NCBI GenBank assembly: GCA_017408585.1
Contig: JAFQUJ010000009.1
Coordinates: forward strand, 111,918 to 175,917
Direction: 5' to 3'
Length of the DNA: 64,000 bases
DNA from: Clostridia bacterium
GTDB lineage: Bacteria > Bacillota > Clostridia > Oscillospirales > CAG-272
Below are positions 1 to 8,865 of the stretch, in pieces (the stretch's first letter is position 1; every line of letters starts with the position of its first letter). The notes under the pieces were generated by a model that was not told where the DNA came from, did not search any database, and saw only the letters and a program-made list of their open reading frames with translations. The translations under genes and the position numbers were made by a program.

Positions 1-2
1 GT

Positions 3-215
3 GTCTGTGACGAGAGCCTTAAAATAAGCACCGAGGTTGTGGCTCTCCATAAGTATTCAAGCTTTGAGGAGCTATTTAAAACACCTCTTCTTGAAAAAAG
101 TGGCTTTGCCGAATATAGCGTGAAGAGCGCAGTGGAATGTATGCGCTCCTATTACACCCTCGAGGACGAGAAAAGGTATGGCGTTCTCGGAATAGAGCTA
201 CGCCTAAAGCCCTGA
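3..215 (+). CDS. ASCH-domain protein, C-terminal end (partial)
   Basis: Only the last 70 codons are inside the window; the frame is open from base 3 to a TGA. The residues fit the C-terminal half of a small ASCH-domain protein: a KYSSFEELF segment, then YYTLEDEKRYGVLGIELRL, which matches the family's usual YY-x-EEE-x-x-YGV-x-GI ending. ASCH proteins are small beta-barrels thought to bind RNA or nucleosides, but the cellular role of this one is not shown. A strong terminator follows within 30 bases, so it ends its transcription unit. The family call is from remembered motif pattern. Confidence 0.6.
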   Translation, partial: VCDESLKISTEVVALHKYSSFEELFKTPLLEKSGFAEYSVKSAVECMRSYYTLEDEKRYGVLGIELRLKP

Positions 216-240
216 CATAAAAGCATATGTATCCTACTCG

Positions 241-271
241 GAGCAGACGCAATCAGCTTGTGTCTGCTTTT
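241..271 (+). terminator. Rho-independent terminator
   Basis: An 11-bp stem (242-252 with 258-268, one G-U pair) with a TCAGC loop is followed by a short T-rich stretch. It closes the ASCH gene. Confidence 0.7.
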
Positions 272-396
272 GATTTGTTAGAAACAAAGCATATCATTAG
301 CTTTTAAATAAGATTTTCTTTAATTTTTTTTGAAAAAATGACGCAAAATTCAAAAAAATACGACTTATATTTATAGAACATTTTAAGGAGGAGCTT

Positions 397-717
397 ATGG
401 GAAAAAAGGAAGGAAAAATTCTTTCAGACGAAAAAATAGTCGAGTTATATTTTGCTCGCGACGAGGTGGCGCTAGATGCTACTGACAAAAAATATGGTAA
501 ATATCTCTATACCATAGCATACAACATAATTCATGACGCACTTGATTGTGAGGAATGTCTCAACGATACATATCTTAATACATGGAACTCTGTTCCACCT
601 CAAAGACCAAGAGCACTACAAACCTTTCTTACAAAAATAATGAGAAACATTGCGATAGATAAATATCGCAAGGCAAGCGCATCAAGGCGTGTCCCGTCCG
701 AGCTTGTTACATCTTGA
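397..717 (+). pseudogene. ECF-type sigma factor, truncated after region 2
   Basis: The 106-residue product has sigma-70 region 2 features: YLYTIAYNIIHDALDCEECLN, then a WNSVP...RPRALQTFLTKIMRN-IAIDKYR segment typical of ECF sigma factors. Full-length relatives run to about 170-190 residues and carry region 4, which binds the -35 element. Here the frame stops just after SRRVPSELVTS, and none of the three frames downstream continues as region 4. A good ribosome site (AAGGAGGAGCTT) precedes the ATG, so the truncation was probably recent or the short protein is still made. Without region 4 it should not act as a normal sigma factor. It could instead be a free region-2 protein. Confidence 0.65.
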
Positions 718-847
718 AAGCATAAAATGTGAGCCACCAAGTCAGCCTGAGGGCTGGGAATGCCACGATTGGTATATGGGAATTGTAATCTGGGGCTACA
801 CCGAAGAATAAAAATTCATCTGCAAGTCGATTTACAATCAAAAACTG

Positions 848-871
848 TGGGGCGTCCGTTAGGACGCCCCA
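848..871. repeat. Perfect 10-bp hairpin in gene-free DNA
   Basis: TGGGGCGTCC, a GTTA loop, then GGACGCCCCA form a perfect GC-rich stem in AT-rich DNA. A second inverted pair (TTTGCA...TGCAAA) follows at about 890-925. There is no T-run, so it is not a clear terminator. It is probably a short interspersed palindromic element, sitting where region 4 of the broken sigma gene would be expected. Confidence 0.5.
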
Positions 872-1070
872 TAATGCGTTTATAGATTGTTTGCAAAGGG
901 TTATCCGCCCCTGCAAAAAGAAAATTATGCCACAAAAAAGCATTAAATTACACGCTCTAAAATGGCAAGCGAGAGCAAAATCGTTTTTTAAAAAACCATA
1001 TTCATTTTTGACAATTGTCGGTATTCACGATTGGTAAAAATGCCGAAAATTTTATTTTTTAAAACTGCGT

Positions 1071-1098
1071 AAAATTAATTAGTTAACTAATTAATTTT
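1071..1098. repeat. Perfect 28-bp AT-rich palindrome
   Basis: The 28 bases read identically on both strands, centred on GTTAAC between 1084 and 1085 with arms of AAAATTAATTA. It lies about 55 bases before a cluster of DnaA-box-like sites. Its function is unknown. Confidence 0.75.
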
Positions 1099-1153
1099 GT
1101 ATATGTTCAACAAATTCATTTTTTGCACTTGTCAATAATGACGAAGAAAACAA

Positions 1154-1263
1154 ATCCACACGATTTTTATAAAAAAGCGTGGAAAAGTCCGTGGAAAGTG
1201 TGAAAAACTCAGCATTCACCGCAAATTTTATCCACTTTTCCACACACCAAACCCGTGGAAAAC
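1154..1263. promoter_or_regulatory. Cluster of six DnaA-box-like TCCAC motifs
   Basis: Six motifs related to TTATCCACA lie within 110 bp: aaaTCCACA at 1152-1160, GTGGAAAAGT at 1179, GTGGAAAGTG at 1191, TTATCCACT at 1228, TTTTCCACA at 1236 and GTGGAAAAC at 1255. The 1228 and 1236 sites each match the DnaA consensus at 8 of 9 positions and overlap by one base. Others point the opposite way. The region is AT-rich and has no credible gene. It may titrate DnaA or be a remnant origin. No origin-linked genes (dnaA, dnaN, parA) are nearby, so this is tentative. Confidence 0.35.
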
Positions 1264-1413
1264 CCCAAAAATCGTGTCGAAATTTACACATTTGCCGAAA
1301 ATGAGATGTAGAATTTTCAAAAAAATCAAAAAAGGGCTTGACAAGAATTTATGCAAAAAAACGATGAATATTCATTCAAATAGCGAATATTGGATTGACA
1401 ATTTGCACAAAAA

Positions 1414-1644
1414 TCAAAAGACCCTTGAAAACAACGCCCCGCCACAAATCAGAATGATTGTGGAGTGGAAAATATATTCAAGCATGATGGGCGTTTGATG
1501 AATAGCAAGCATACTCTCGTACGCGCTCTCGGGATATATGTTCAGCTTCAAAACATAAAGTGCGCTGACAATAATTAATAGATACAAAAGCTTGAATATG
1601 TAATAAACATTTTCTCGTGAAAGATATAGTATAGATTGTTTCAT
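1414..1644 (-). CDS. Small two-helix membrane protein, unknown function
   Basis: I do not recognise a family. The 76-residue product has two hydrophobic stretches that could span the membrane: YYIFKLLYLLIIVSALYVL near residues 14-32 and EYIFHSTIILICGGALF near 57-73, joined by a polar YPESAYESM loop. The start at 1644 is chosen because GGGGG lies 4-5 bases upstream and a promoter (TTGAAA-17-TACAAT, 1698 to 1670 on this strand) sits at the right distance. The upstream in-frame ATG at 1662 would lie at the transcription start. This is the only plausible gene between 717 and 2157. Confidence 0.5.
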   Translation of the reverse strand: MKQSILYLSRENVYYIFKLLYLLIIVSALYVLKLNIYPESAYESMLAIHQTPIMLEYIFHSTIILICGGALFSRVF

Positions 1645-1669
1645 AAAACCCCCAAAAATCATTAATTAT

Positions 1670-1698
1670 ATTGTATATTTGTCAAAGTAAAATTTCAA
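1670..1698 (-). promoter_or_regulatory. Sigma-A promoter for the small membrane protein
   Basis: On the minus strand, TTGAAA (1698-1693), a 17-base spacer, then TACAAT (1675-1670). The predicted start of transcription is near 1663, about 20 bases before the ATG. Confidence 0.55.
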
Positions 1699-1699
1699 G

Positions 1700-2058
1700 A
1701 CGAAATAAAATCCAAATATGTAATTTTTAAACAATGCTTAAAAATAGAGGAATTATTTACAAAAAATGCCGATGACATACTTTTTGTAAGGCAGACAAGA
1801 ACGGGATTTTAAAAGGAATTCAAGGCGAATTTGATATAATCACTTGCGGATTTTGGAGCTGAGCCTAAATTGCGTTTGTCTTAATGCACTCCGTAGAATG
1901 TGCCATGAGAGCATTACCAAACTGCATTTAATGGGGCATGCCCGGCCCAATATCCCCCTCAAAGTATTGTTTCACCACGACGCATTATTTCCCAACCTTG
2001 AAGTGTTAGCCAAGCGAAGGAAATTTGTGTTCGTTGTGTGAAATAATACAATAACTAT
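1700..2058. other. Gene-poor stretch, possibly decayed sequence
   Basis: No convincing gene is visible. A start-less open frame ends near 1812 in NADDILFVRQTRTGF, which could be a protein remnant or chance. A TTG-started frame at 1844-2041 has no ribosome site and no recognisable content. The plus strand ends in a good terminator, so something here may be transcribed. Confidence 0.3.
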
Positions 2059-2098
2059 GTGTTGAAAAGGTGAAATTTCGCTTTTTCAACATTTTTTT
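2059..2098 (+). terminator. Rho-independent terminator with no obvious gene
   Basis: TGTTGAAAA (2060-2068) pairs with TTTTCAACA (2083-2091) and is followed by seven T residues. It points right but no recognisable plus-strand gene precedes it, so it may end a small RNA or a dead gene. Confidence 0.65.
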
Positions 2099-2110
2099 AT
2101 ATAACAAGTA

Positions 2111-2139
2111 TTGAAATTTTTAAAATTTTATAGTAATAT
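2111..2139 (+). promoter_or_regulatory. Sigma-A promoter of the tilS-hpt-ftsH operon
   Basis: TTGAAA at 2111-2116, a 17-base spacer, TAATAT at 2134-2139. Transcription would begin near 2146, leaving a leader of about 40 bases to the SD-placed start of tilS. Confidence 0.6.
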
Positions 2140-2156
2140 ATTATTTATGAAACCAT

Positions 2157-3488
2157 GTGATTAGACTAGCTTGTGAGGTGATTACTCTGGAAAAGAGGAT
2201 TGAATCTGCGGTGGCAGAGCTTAATATGCAAAACGCATATAAAAGAGTAATAATCGGCTTTTCAGGCGGAGCGGACTCATCTGCACTATTACACTATTTT
2301 AAGGATAGGGCACAGTGCGTGGTGTGCGTTCATGTCAATCATATGATTCGCGCCGAGGAGGCAGACAGAGATGAGGCATTTTGCCGAAGTGTTTGTGAAA
2401 AATATAACATAGATCTTGTTTGTCATAAAATCGACATTCCCACTCTTGCAAGGGAGCGTAAGCAAGGACTTGAGCAGGTTGCAAGAGATGAGCGATATCG
2501 AATTTTCCACGAGGAGCTTTTGTCCCGTGGCTTTGACGCTATCTTAACCGCACATAATGCTAATGATAATACCGAAAGCGTTATTTTCAACCTTGTAAGA
2601 GGTAGTGGCGCTAATGGCTTGACGGGCATTAAGGGCGTAAATGGCAAAATTCTTCGCCCACTTCTTTTCACTACAAGGGAGCAAATTCTTGAATACTGTG
2701 CAAGACACGCTATCGAATATGTGACCGACTCGACAAATGCCCAAACGGAATATACAAGAAACTTCATAAGACACGAGGTAATTCCGTCGCTTTTGAAAAT
2801 CAATCCGTCGCTTAATACTGCGATAACGAGGCTCACATCATCGCTTCGCACCGACGAGGACTTTATCCTTTTATCAGCGCAGGCCTTTATTGATAATAGC
2901 TGTCAAAACGGCAAAATACCGGTTGAGGAATTTAACGCCTGTCATGATAGTGTAAAGGCAAGGGTTTTGAAGCTACTAGCACAGGAAAATTTAGATTATA
3001 ATGCAATCTCTCTTTGCATAGATTTTCTAAGGAACAGTAAATGCGGAGATTTAATTAATCTTTGTAAGGGCGTATCTCTTAAAAGAGAAAAAGCGTATGC
3101 TGTTTTTATAAAAACAGATACTCTTACATCGGTAAGCTTTAGTATAAGGCTGACACAAGGCTTGAATTACCTTGATGGCGTAGGTGATGTAATCGCGTAT
3201 ATGACGGACGATGTCCCTGCCGATAAGGAACTATATTTAACACTCTATCTAAAAAATATCAGCGGAGAGCTAATAGCCAGATCAAGGATAGAGGGAGATA
3301 CCATAAGACATGGCAAAATGACAAAAAAAGTCAAAAAGCTAATGCTGGAAAAGCAAATACCGTCACATTTAAGAGATAGAATACCAATTATTTGTGACGA
3401 TAATGGAATAGTTGCTATCCCGAGCGTCGCAATAAGAGACGGATCGATAGGCACAAAAAACGATATCATTTTAAGAATTTATAAATAA
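2157..3488 (+). CDS. tilS: tRNA(Ile)-lysidine synthetase TilS
   Basis: TilS uses ATP and lysine to convert C34 of the CAU-anticodon tRNA-Ile to lysidine, which makes it read AUA. The PP-loop signature SGGADSSALL is at about residues 36-45, followed by a HVNHMIR motif and the family's HNANDNTESVIFNLVRGSG segment. The C-terminal TilS domain ends in KKLMLEKQIPSHLRDRIPII. The start is uncertain. GTG at 2157 has no ribosome site, while a near-perfect one (GAGGTGATT, 2175-2183) places initiation at CTG 2187, or at GTG 2178 if the SD is ignored. hpt follows 14 bases downstream, as in many Bacillota. Confidence 0.92.
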   Translation: MIRLACEVITLEKRIESAVAELNMQNAYKRVIIGFSGGADSSALLHYFKDRAQCVVCVHVNHMIRAEEADRDEAFCRSVCEKYNIDLVCHKIDIPTLARERKQGLEQVARDERYRIFHEELLSRGFDAILTAHNANDNTESVIFNLVRGSGANGLTGIKGVNGKILRPLLFTTREQILEYCARHAIEYVTDSTNAQTEYTRNFIRHEVIPSLLKINPSLNTAITRLTSSLRTDEDFILLSAQAFIDNSCQNGKIPVEEFNACHDSVKARVLKLLAQENLDYNAISLCIDFLRNSKCGDLINLCKGVSLKREKAYAVFIKTDTLTSVSFSIRLTQGLNYLDGVGDVIAYMTDDVPADKELYLTLYLKNISGELIARSRIEGDTIRHGKMTKKVKKLMLEKQIPSHLRDRIPIICDDNGIVAIPSVAIRDGSIGTKNDIILRIYK

Positions 3489-3502
3489 ACGGAGAACGAA
3501 AG

Positions 3503-4051
3503 ATGCTAAACAGTATTAAAGAGGTCCTTTTAAGCGAAGCGCAAATAGACGAGATAACAACTAAAATCGCAGAGCAAATCGATAAGGATTATCCAAATCG
3601 CGAAAGAAGACTGCTTCTTTTGGGAATACTTAAAGGAAGTGTAGTATTTATGTCGGATCTCATGAAGAAGATCAAGCGCCCTGTTGAAATTGATTTTATG
3701 AAGGTTTCATCATATGGCGCAGGCACAGAAACAAGCGGAAAAATCAATATTATTCTTGACCTTCACAGATCAGACCTGTCAGAGCTGGACATATTAATTG
3801 TAGAGGATATAATAGATAGTGGAAAAACTCTTTCCTATCTTGTTGAATATCTCAAGCTCGGCGGAGCGCGTAGTGTAAAAACCTGTACCCTACTTGATAA
3901 GCCATCAAGAAGACAGGTTGACTTTGCCTCGGACTACACAGGCGCAACCATTCCCGACGAGTTTGTTGTTGGCTATGGACTTGATTTTGCCGAGCAATAT
4001 CGCACACTACCATTTGTAGGCATTTTGAAGCCGGAGGCTTACGGAGGCTAA
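3503..4051 (+). CDS. hpt: Hypoxanthine(-guanine) phosphoribosyltransferase
   Basis: This purine-salvage enzyme makes IMP or GMP from hypoxanthine or guanine and PRPP. The 182-residue length is standard. The PRPP-binding signature LDILIVEDIIDSGKTL lies near residues 95-110, and an N-terminal LGILKGSVVFMSDL segment is typical of the family. A GGAGAACG ribosome site precedes the ATG. It lies between tilS and ftsH (14-base gaps on either side), an arrangement widely kept in Bacillota. Confidence 0.95.
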   Translation: MLNSIKEVLLSEAQIDEITTKIAEQIDKDYPNRERRLLLLGILKGSVVFMSDLMKKIKRPVEIDFMKVSSYGAGTETSGKINIILDLHRSDLSELDILIVEDIIDSGKTLSYLVEYLKLGGARSVKTCTLLDKPSRRQVDFASDYTGATIPDEFVVGYGLDFAEQYRTLPFVGILKPEAYGG

Positions 4052-4064
4052 TTAGGAGGAAATA

Positions 4065-6398
4065 ATGAAAAAGAAAACCAGTAACATTTTTTCAATTGTC
4101 TTTTATATTTTACTAATCACAGTAATTATAATCGCAATTGCAGCTCTGTTCTCAAAGAACACAGCGGAGCAGGGCTACACATATAGCGACATGGTTGCTC
4201 AATTCAAGGAAAACAAGGTTTACGGATACATCACCGACCCAAATGAATACACAGCAATCATTTTTGAGAGCAAGGCGGATTGGGATAACTACTTTGATGG
4301 CAACGATGCAAACGACGCAGACCTTGCATCAAGAGTTAAGGTTGCAAAGTTAACCTATTACCAATATTACGGCTTCTTTGTAGGCTCGGGCTATACATCT
4401 ACAATGCTTTATGACATTCAAGCAGATCTTGAAAGACAAGGCGTTGTATCAATTCTCGAAAAATACGAGGATGTTGAGGTTAAGGAAACTCCATGGATTG
4501 TTTCATACCTTCCATACATTCTTCTTATCGGCTTGTTCGTAATCTTTATGATCTTCTCACTCCGTCAAACAGGTGGCGGAAAAATGGGAAGCTTTGGTAA
4601 GAGCAAGGCTAGAACCGCAAGCAGTGATGGCAAAATTGTTCGATTTAGCGATGTTGCGGGCTGTGACGAGGAAAAGCAGGAGCTTGAGGAGGTAGTTGAA
4701 TACCTTAAAAATCCTGCAAAATTCGTACGCCTAGGCGCTAAAATCCCTCACGGTGTCCTTCTTGTAGGCCCTCCGGGTACAGGTAAAACCCTTTTGGCAA
4801 AGGCAGTTGCAGGCGAGGCGGGAGTTCCATTCTACTCAATGTCCGGCTCTGACTTTGTTGAAATGTATGTCGGTGTTGGTGCATCTCGTGTTCGTGACCT
4901 TTTTGATAACGCAAGACGCTCAAGCGCCGCAATCGTGTTCATTGACGAAATCGATGCAGTTGGAAGACAGCGTGGCGCTGGTCTTGGTGGTGGCCATGAC
5001 GAAAGAGAGCAAACTCTTAACCAGCTCCTAGTTGAAATGGACGGCTTTGATGGACATTCCGGTATTATTGTAATGGCAGCGACAAACCGCCCGGATATAC
5101 TTGACTCCGCACTTTTAAGACCCGGCAGATTTGATAGACAAATTACAGTTGGATACCCCGATATTCAAGGACGCGAGGACATTCTTAAGGTTCACGCAAG
5201 AGGAAAGCCCTTCGAGGAAAGCGTGGACTTCCGTAAGATTGCCCAAACAACCGTTGGCTTTACAGGCGCAGACCTTGCTAACCTACTAAACGAGGCAGCA
5301 CTTCTTGCTGCAAGAAGAGGAAAAATGCTTATCGGTATGGCTGAAATTGAGGACTCATGGATTAAGGTTTCAATGGGAACTCAAAAGAAGAGCAGAATGA
5401 CCGACAAGGAAAAGTATAACACCGCAATTCACGAGGCAGGACACGCGATTTTGGCACACATTCTTCCAAAGCTTGATCCTGTAAGATTGATTACAATAAT
5501 TCCAAGTGGTAGAGCTCTTGGCTTCACCTTCACACCGCCAACCGAGGATAAGTATAGCGAGTCCAAGGAAGAAATGCTCGAGGAAATCACAATGATTCTC
5601 GGCGGTAGAGTTGCTGAGCAAATTATGTTTGGCGACTACACAGGTGGCGCATCGGGCGATATTCAAAGCGTAACCGCAATCGCTCGTAAGATGGTAACCG
5701 TCTATGGTATGAGCGAGGAGCTTGGCACAATTCGCTATGGTTCACAGCATAACGAGGTGTTCCTTGGAAGAGATTTTGGTGCAACACCCGATTACTCTGA
5801 GGCAACCGCTGCAAAGATTGATGCCGAGATTAAGAGAATAGTTGATGAGTGCTATAAGAGAGCATATTCATTAATAGAGCAATATAAGGAAAAGCTTATG
5901 TTTGTTGCCGACTTCCTAGTTCGCAATGAGTCCATGGACGAGGAGCAGTTTGCTTACGCTATGGATAATGATGTAACAATGGAAGAGGTTGAGGCTCTTG
6001 TTACTGAGAAAAAGCGTAGAAGCGAGGAAGAAAACAGACGCAGACACGAGGAGCTCGAGGCAAGAAGACTCGCTGAGGAGGAAAAGCGTCGTGAGCTTGA
6101 AAGAGCACTTGGAATAAGCGACGACGATGAGCCTGCTCCAAGCACCAATCAGCCAAGCGCAATAGTTGATGCTCCAAATGGCGAAAGCGCGCCAAATACA
6201 GACACACCAAACGCCCAAATTGAAGCAGAAGCCCCTGAAAAAGCTCCGGAAAGCGATGCTCAGGACGCGCCATCAGAGGATGCAACAGAGACTGAAAATG
6301 CCCCTTCCGGCGAAACGCCCACGCCCGTGGACGAGAATCCAACAGAGGATAATGGTGCTCCTACTGACACACCTGCGGACGATTCTAATAAAAAATAA
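4065..6398 (+). CDS. ftsH: ATP-dependent zinc metalloprotease FtsH
   Basis: FtsH is a membrane-anchored AAA+ protease that degrades misfolded membrane proteins and short-lived regulators. Visible parts in order: a membrane helix at about 8-29, an extracytoplasmic domain, a second helix at about 149-166 ([18 protein letters not shown]), Walker A GPPGTGKT at 235-242, Walker B IVFIDEID near 290-297, and the zinc motif HEAGH at 456-460. At 777 residues it is longer than the usual 600-650. The extra C-terminus is a charged coiled coil ([15 protein letters not shown]) followed by a disordered Ala/Pro/Glu/Thr-rich tail of about 90 residues. The ribosome site is TAGGAGGAAATA. Confidence 0.97.
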   Translation: MKKKTSNIFSIVFYILLITVIIIAIAALFSKNTAEQGYTYSDMVAQFKENKVYGYITDPNEYTAIIFESKADWDNYFDGNDANDADLASRVKVAKLTYYQYYGFFVGSGYTSTMLYDIQADLERQGVVSILEKYEDVEVKETPWIVSYLPYILLIGLFVIFMIFSLRQTGGGKMGSFGKSKARTASSDGKIVRFSDVAGCDEEKQELEEVVEYLKNPAKFVRLGAKIPHGVLLVGPPGTGKTLLAKAVAGEAGVPFYSMSGSDFVEMYVGVGASRVRDLFDNARRSSAAIVFIDEIDAVGRQRGAGLGGGHDEREQTLNQLLVEMDGFDGHSGIIVMAATNRPDILDSALLRPGRFDRQITVGYPDIQGREDILKVHARGKPFEESVDFRKIAQTTVGFTGADLANLLNEAALLAARRGKMLIGMAEIEDSWIKVSMGTQKKSRMTDKEKYNTAIHEAGHAILAHILPKLDPVRLITIIPSGRALGFTFTPPTEDKYSESKEEMLEEITMILGGRVAEQIMFGDYTGGASGDIQSVTAIARKMVTVYGMSEELGTIRYGSQHNEVFLGRDFGATPDYSEATAAKIDAEIKRIVDECYKRAYSLIEQYKEKLMFVADFLVRNESMDEEQFAYAMDNDVTMEEVEALVTEKKRRSEEENRRRHEELEARRLAEEEKRRELERALGISDDDEPAPSTNQPSAIVDAPNGESAPNTDTPNAQIEAEAPEKAPESDAQDAPSEDATETENAPSGETPTPVDENPTEDNGAPTDTPADDSNKK

Positions 6399-6437
6399 CT
6401 ACTAGATTGGTGTTTTATTTATCTATCTAATTAAAAT

Positions 6438-6480
6438 GGAGAGAACAGACGATTTTGTTTGGTTCTCTCCTTTTTCTTTT
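6438..6480 (+). terminator. Rho-independent terminator after ftsH
   Basis: GGAGAGAAC (6438-6446) pairs with GTTCTCTCC (6462-6470), followed by a T-rich run. It ends the tilS-hpt-ftsH operon. Confidence 0.85.
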
Positions 6481-6518
6481 AATCAAGGTGTCACATATAA
6501 TGAAAGGCAATCATTTTT

Positions 6519-6533
6519 TGTGCAAGTTGCACA
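6519..6533. promoter_or_regulatory. Odd palindrome TGTGCAAGTTGCACA, candidate operator
   Basis: A perfect 7-bp inverted repeat around a single G lies about 50 bases upstream of the next -35 box. The TGTGCA/TGCACA half-sites resemble those flanking the G10 tracts before the two leucine-rich surface genes at 60.4 and 62.3 kb. Confidence 0.4.
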
Positions 6534-6581
6534 GTTTTTCAAATCAAAACTTGTGCTATTGGACGAAAATGCTCAAAATGC

Positions 6582-6610
6582 TTGACAATGGCTCATTTAT
6601 ATAGTAAAAT
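6582..6610 (+). promoter_or_regulatory. Sigma-A promoter of the Cys-repeat lipoprotein
   Basis: TTGACA at 6582-6587, a 17-base spacer, TAAAAT at 6605-6610. A small GTGCA/TGCAC hairpin lies in the leader at about 6624-6637. Confidence 0.65.
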
Positions 6611-6658
6611 AAAATCATAAAAAGTGCATTTTGCACCAAGAGAAAGGAAGCAATATTT

Positions 6659-8665
6659 ATGAAAAAGAGATTATTTTTAATGCTCTTTATCCTAGTTGCA
6701 TTAGTTGCAATGCTTGCATCTTGCGGACACGAATGTGAATTCGAGCTAAAGCAAGAAACACCCGCTACCTGTGAGGAAGCCGGATATAGAGTACTGGGTT
6801 GTACCGAATGTGACGAGGAAAAATTAGAGAACATTCCCGCACTAGGACACGATTATGTATCAACTGTTGTCCCACCAACATGTCAGGCACAGGGATACAC
6901 AACACAAAAGTGTAGCAGATGTGGAGACACAAACAACGATGCAAAGCTTGATTTTACCGAAAAGACCAAGCATACATATGTTCATGTTGATAACTCAAAG
7001 GTTGAGCCAACATGTACAGAAAACGGTTATGAGCTTCAAAAATGCTCAGCATGTGGAATAGAGCGCAAATACAATTCCGTTGAAAAGCTCGGCCACAAGT
7101 TCAAGACAACACTTGTTCCATCAGTTCTTCCAACCTGTACAGACGCAGGCGCAGGAACAGAAACTCGTAAATGCGAGGTTTGCGGCACAAAGGACGAAAA
7201 CTTTACAGATAGACCAAATGTAGAAATCCCTGCACTTGGTCATGATATCGATAAAACAGACGATTATCGTACATCAACAACTCCCGCAACATGTACAACC
7301 TCTCAGCATGATGTATGGTCATGTAAGCGCGAGGGCTGTGCTTATACAGAGGAAGCAGATGTCGGTGATCCTTTGGGACACGATTGGACAGTTGATGCAG
7401 GCGTTAAGGCTGCCGCAACCTGTTACTCCCTCGAAACAAGAACCTATAACTGTGTAAGATTTGGTCAAGCCGGTTGCGTTAAGACAGACGCTCAAGGCGA
7501 TGTATCAAAGGTTAAGATAACTGCTGATTCACTACTTCCACATACACCCGGTGCTGCAGCAGACTGTGACACAGCTCAAATCTGTACAGTATGTGAAACC
7601 AATCCATTGGCAAGCGGACTTGGTGAGGCTTGCGTAAACGATGCAACAGGCGTATGCTTGTGTGGTAAGGATTCAAATAAGATCCATGTGTTTGCAGCTC
7701 CTACAGGCGAGCACGATTACGATGTAGCAACTTCAAAGGGACTTCAAGAAACCATCGCTCCAACATGTATGAAGCGAGGCTATTCAGTATATCTTTGCTC
7801 AGGCTGTAACAAGACCTATAATGACAACTATACAGACATCGATCCCGATAATCACAATGTTGACTACGATTCAATGGTAGGCGATAAGATTGTTGATGCT
7901 ACATGTATTAAGTTTGCTTATAGCGTACATGGCTGTACAAACCAAGCAGAAAATGGTACTTTCTGTGACTACACAACCGAAAAGGTTCAAGGCAACGAGT
8001 ATGCTGACCATGTATTCACACTTGCTGATCCAACAGGCGTTGCTACATGTACACATTGTCAAAAGTCCTTCTACGATACAACATATGTTGAAAATGTATA
8101 TATGGAATATGTAGAGATTGATGAGAATGATACAGGTGAATACACCAAATACAACAGAATTGAATCTTATGTAGAAGCAACAGATGGCGACTATGTTTAC
8201 GACGCGGGCACAGAGAAATATGTTCCTGTAGGTGATGGCGAAACTGGTACACATAAGCTTGTTGTTAAATTCGAAGAGTCTGCAACAGGTAACTACAAGC
8301 TAGTTAAATGGGACGGCTCAAACGGAACAGAGTTTGACGAAAATACAAAACTTAATGTAACAATCACAGTAAGCAAGAGCGTTAAGGAGCCAACAGTTCT
8401 CACTAACGCAAGCACATCTGCTACTATAGTTGATAACGCAAATCCTGATACAACCAAGATCACAATCGTTAGAATTATCTCTGACAATGATGATGTTGAG
8501 TTCACAGTAACAGTAAACGGTACTGACTATAAGGTAACAGGTAGCGCTTATATTGATCTTACAAAGATTGGTGATATTGAAACATTGTCAGTAGCATCAA
8601 GCGGTGAGGGCACATACAACGCAACAGTTTACTTCTATGGTGAGGATGCAGTTCCTGCAAACTAA
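6659..8665 (+). CDS. Secreted lipoprotein with repeated CxxC modules
   Basis: A 668-residue predicted lipoprotein: positively charged start, hydrophobic core, and lipobox LASC with Cys at about residue 22. The body is a run of roughly eight degenerate modules of the form ATC-x-E-x-GY...C-x-x-C...PALGHD, each with a CxxC pair, for instance GCTECDEE, KCSRCGDT, KCSACGIE and KCEVCGTK. Similar modules occur in extracellular proteins of gut Clostridia. Paired cysteines suggest metal binding or disulfides, but no function is shown. From about residue 475 the sequence becomes Cys-poor and Thr/Val/Asp-rich, like a beta-sandwich or stalk. It has its own promoter and terminator. The ribosome site is GAAAGGAAG. 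Confidence 0.75.
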   Translation: MKKRLFLMLFILVALVAMLASCGHECEFELKQETPATCEEAGYRVLGCTECDEEKLENIPALGHDYVSTVVPPTCQAQGYTTQKCSRCGDTNNDAKLDFTEKTKHTYVHVDNSKVEPTCTENGYELQKCSACGIERKYNSVEKLGHKFKTTLVPSVLPTCTDAGAGTETRKCEVCGTKDENFTDRPNVEIPALGHDIDKTDDYRTSTTPATCTTSQHDVWSCKREGCAYTEEADVGDPLGHDWTVDAGVKAAATCYSLETRTYNCVRFGQAGCVKTDAQGDVSKVKITADSLLPHTPGAAADCDTAQICTVCETNPLASGLGEACVNDATGVCLCGKDSNKIHVFAAPTGEHDYDVATSKGLQETIAPTCMKRGYSVYLCSGCNKTYNDNYTDIDPDNHNVDYDSMVGDKIVDATCIKFAYSVHGCTNQAENGTFCDYTTEKVQGNEYADHVFTLADPTGVATCTHCQKSFYDTTYVENVYMEYVEIDENDTGEYTKYNRIESYVEATDGDYVYDAGTEKYVPVGDGETGTHKLVVKFEESATGNYKLVKWDGSNGTEFDENTKLNVTITVSKSVKEPTVLTNASTSATIVDNANPDTTKITIVRIISDNDDVEFTVTVNGTDYKVTGSAYIDLTKIGDIETLSVASSGEGTYNATVYFYGEDAVPAN

Positions 8666-8681
8666 TCCAAATAACTAAAAT

Positions 8682-8712
8682 AAAAGGCTTGTGGATTTCC
8701 ACAAGCCTTTTT
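8682..8712 (+). terminator. Rho-independent terminator
   Basis: AAAAGGCTTGTGGA (8682-8695) pairs perfectly with TCCACAAGCCTTTT (8698-8711). It separates the lipoprotein from the aromatic operon. Confidence 0.85.
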
Positions 8713-8742
8713 GCATATATTCACCATTTGGTGCATATATGC
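8713..8742. promoter_or_regulatory. Inverted repeat upstream of the aromatic operon
   Basis: GCATATAT-t-CACC (8713-8725) faces GGTG-c-ATATATGC (8730-8742): twelve paired bases with one mismatch around a 4-base centre. It lies about 50 bases before the -35 box of the pheA promoter and could bind a regulator. Confidence 0.4.
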
Positions 8743-8794
8743 ATATTTTGTGATAAAAAATTGAATTTTTTTCAAATAAATGCACGAACTGTAC

Positions 8795-8823
8795 TTGACA
8801 TTTATTTTATAGAGTAATATAAT
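8795..8823 (+). promoter_or_regulatory. Consensus sigma-A promoter of the aromatic operon
   Basis: TTGACA (8795-8800), exactly 17 bases, TATAAT (8818-8823). Transcription should start near 8830. The leader of about 35 bases is too short for a T-box or a leader-peptide attenuator. Confidence 0.85.
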
Positions 8824-8865
8824 TATTATTATATATATTTTTAAGTTAAAAAATAGGAGAGAAAA

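Noticed and set aside
1844-2041. 65-codon frame before tilS
   Set aside because: It starts at TTG with no ribosome site and has no recognisable content. The terminator behind it is real, but the frame is not supported as a gene.
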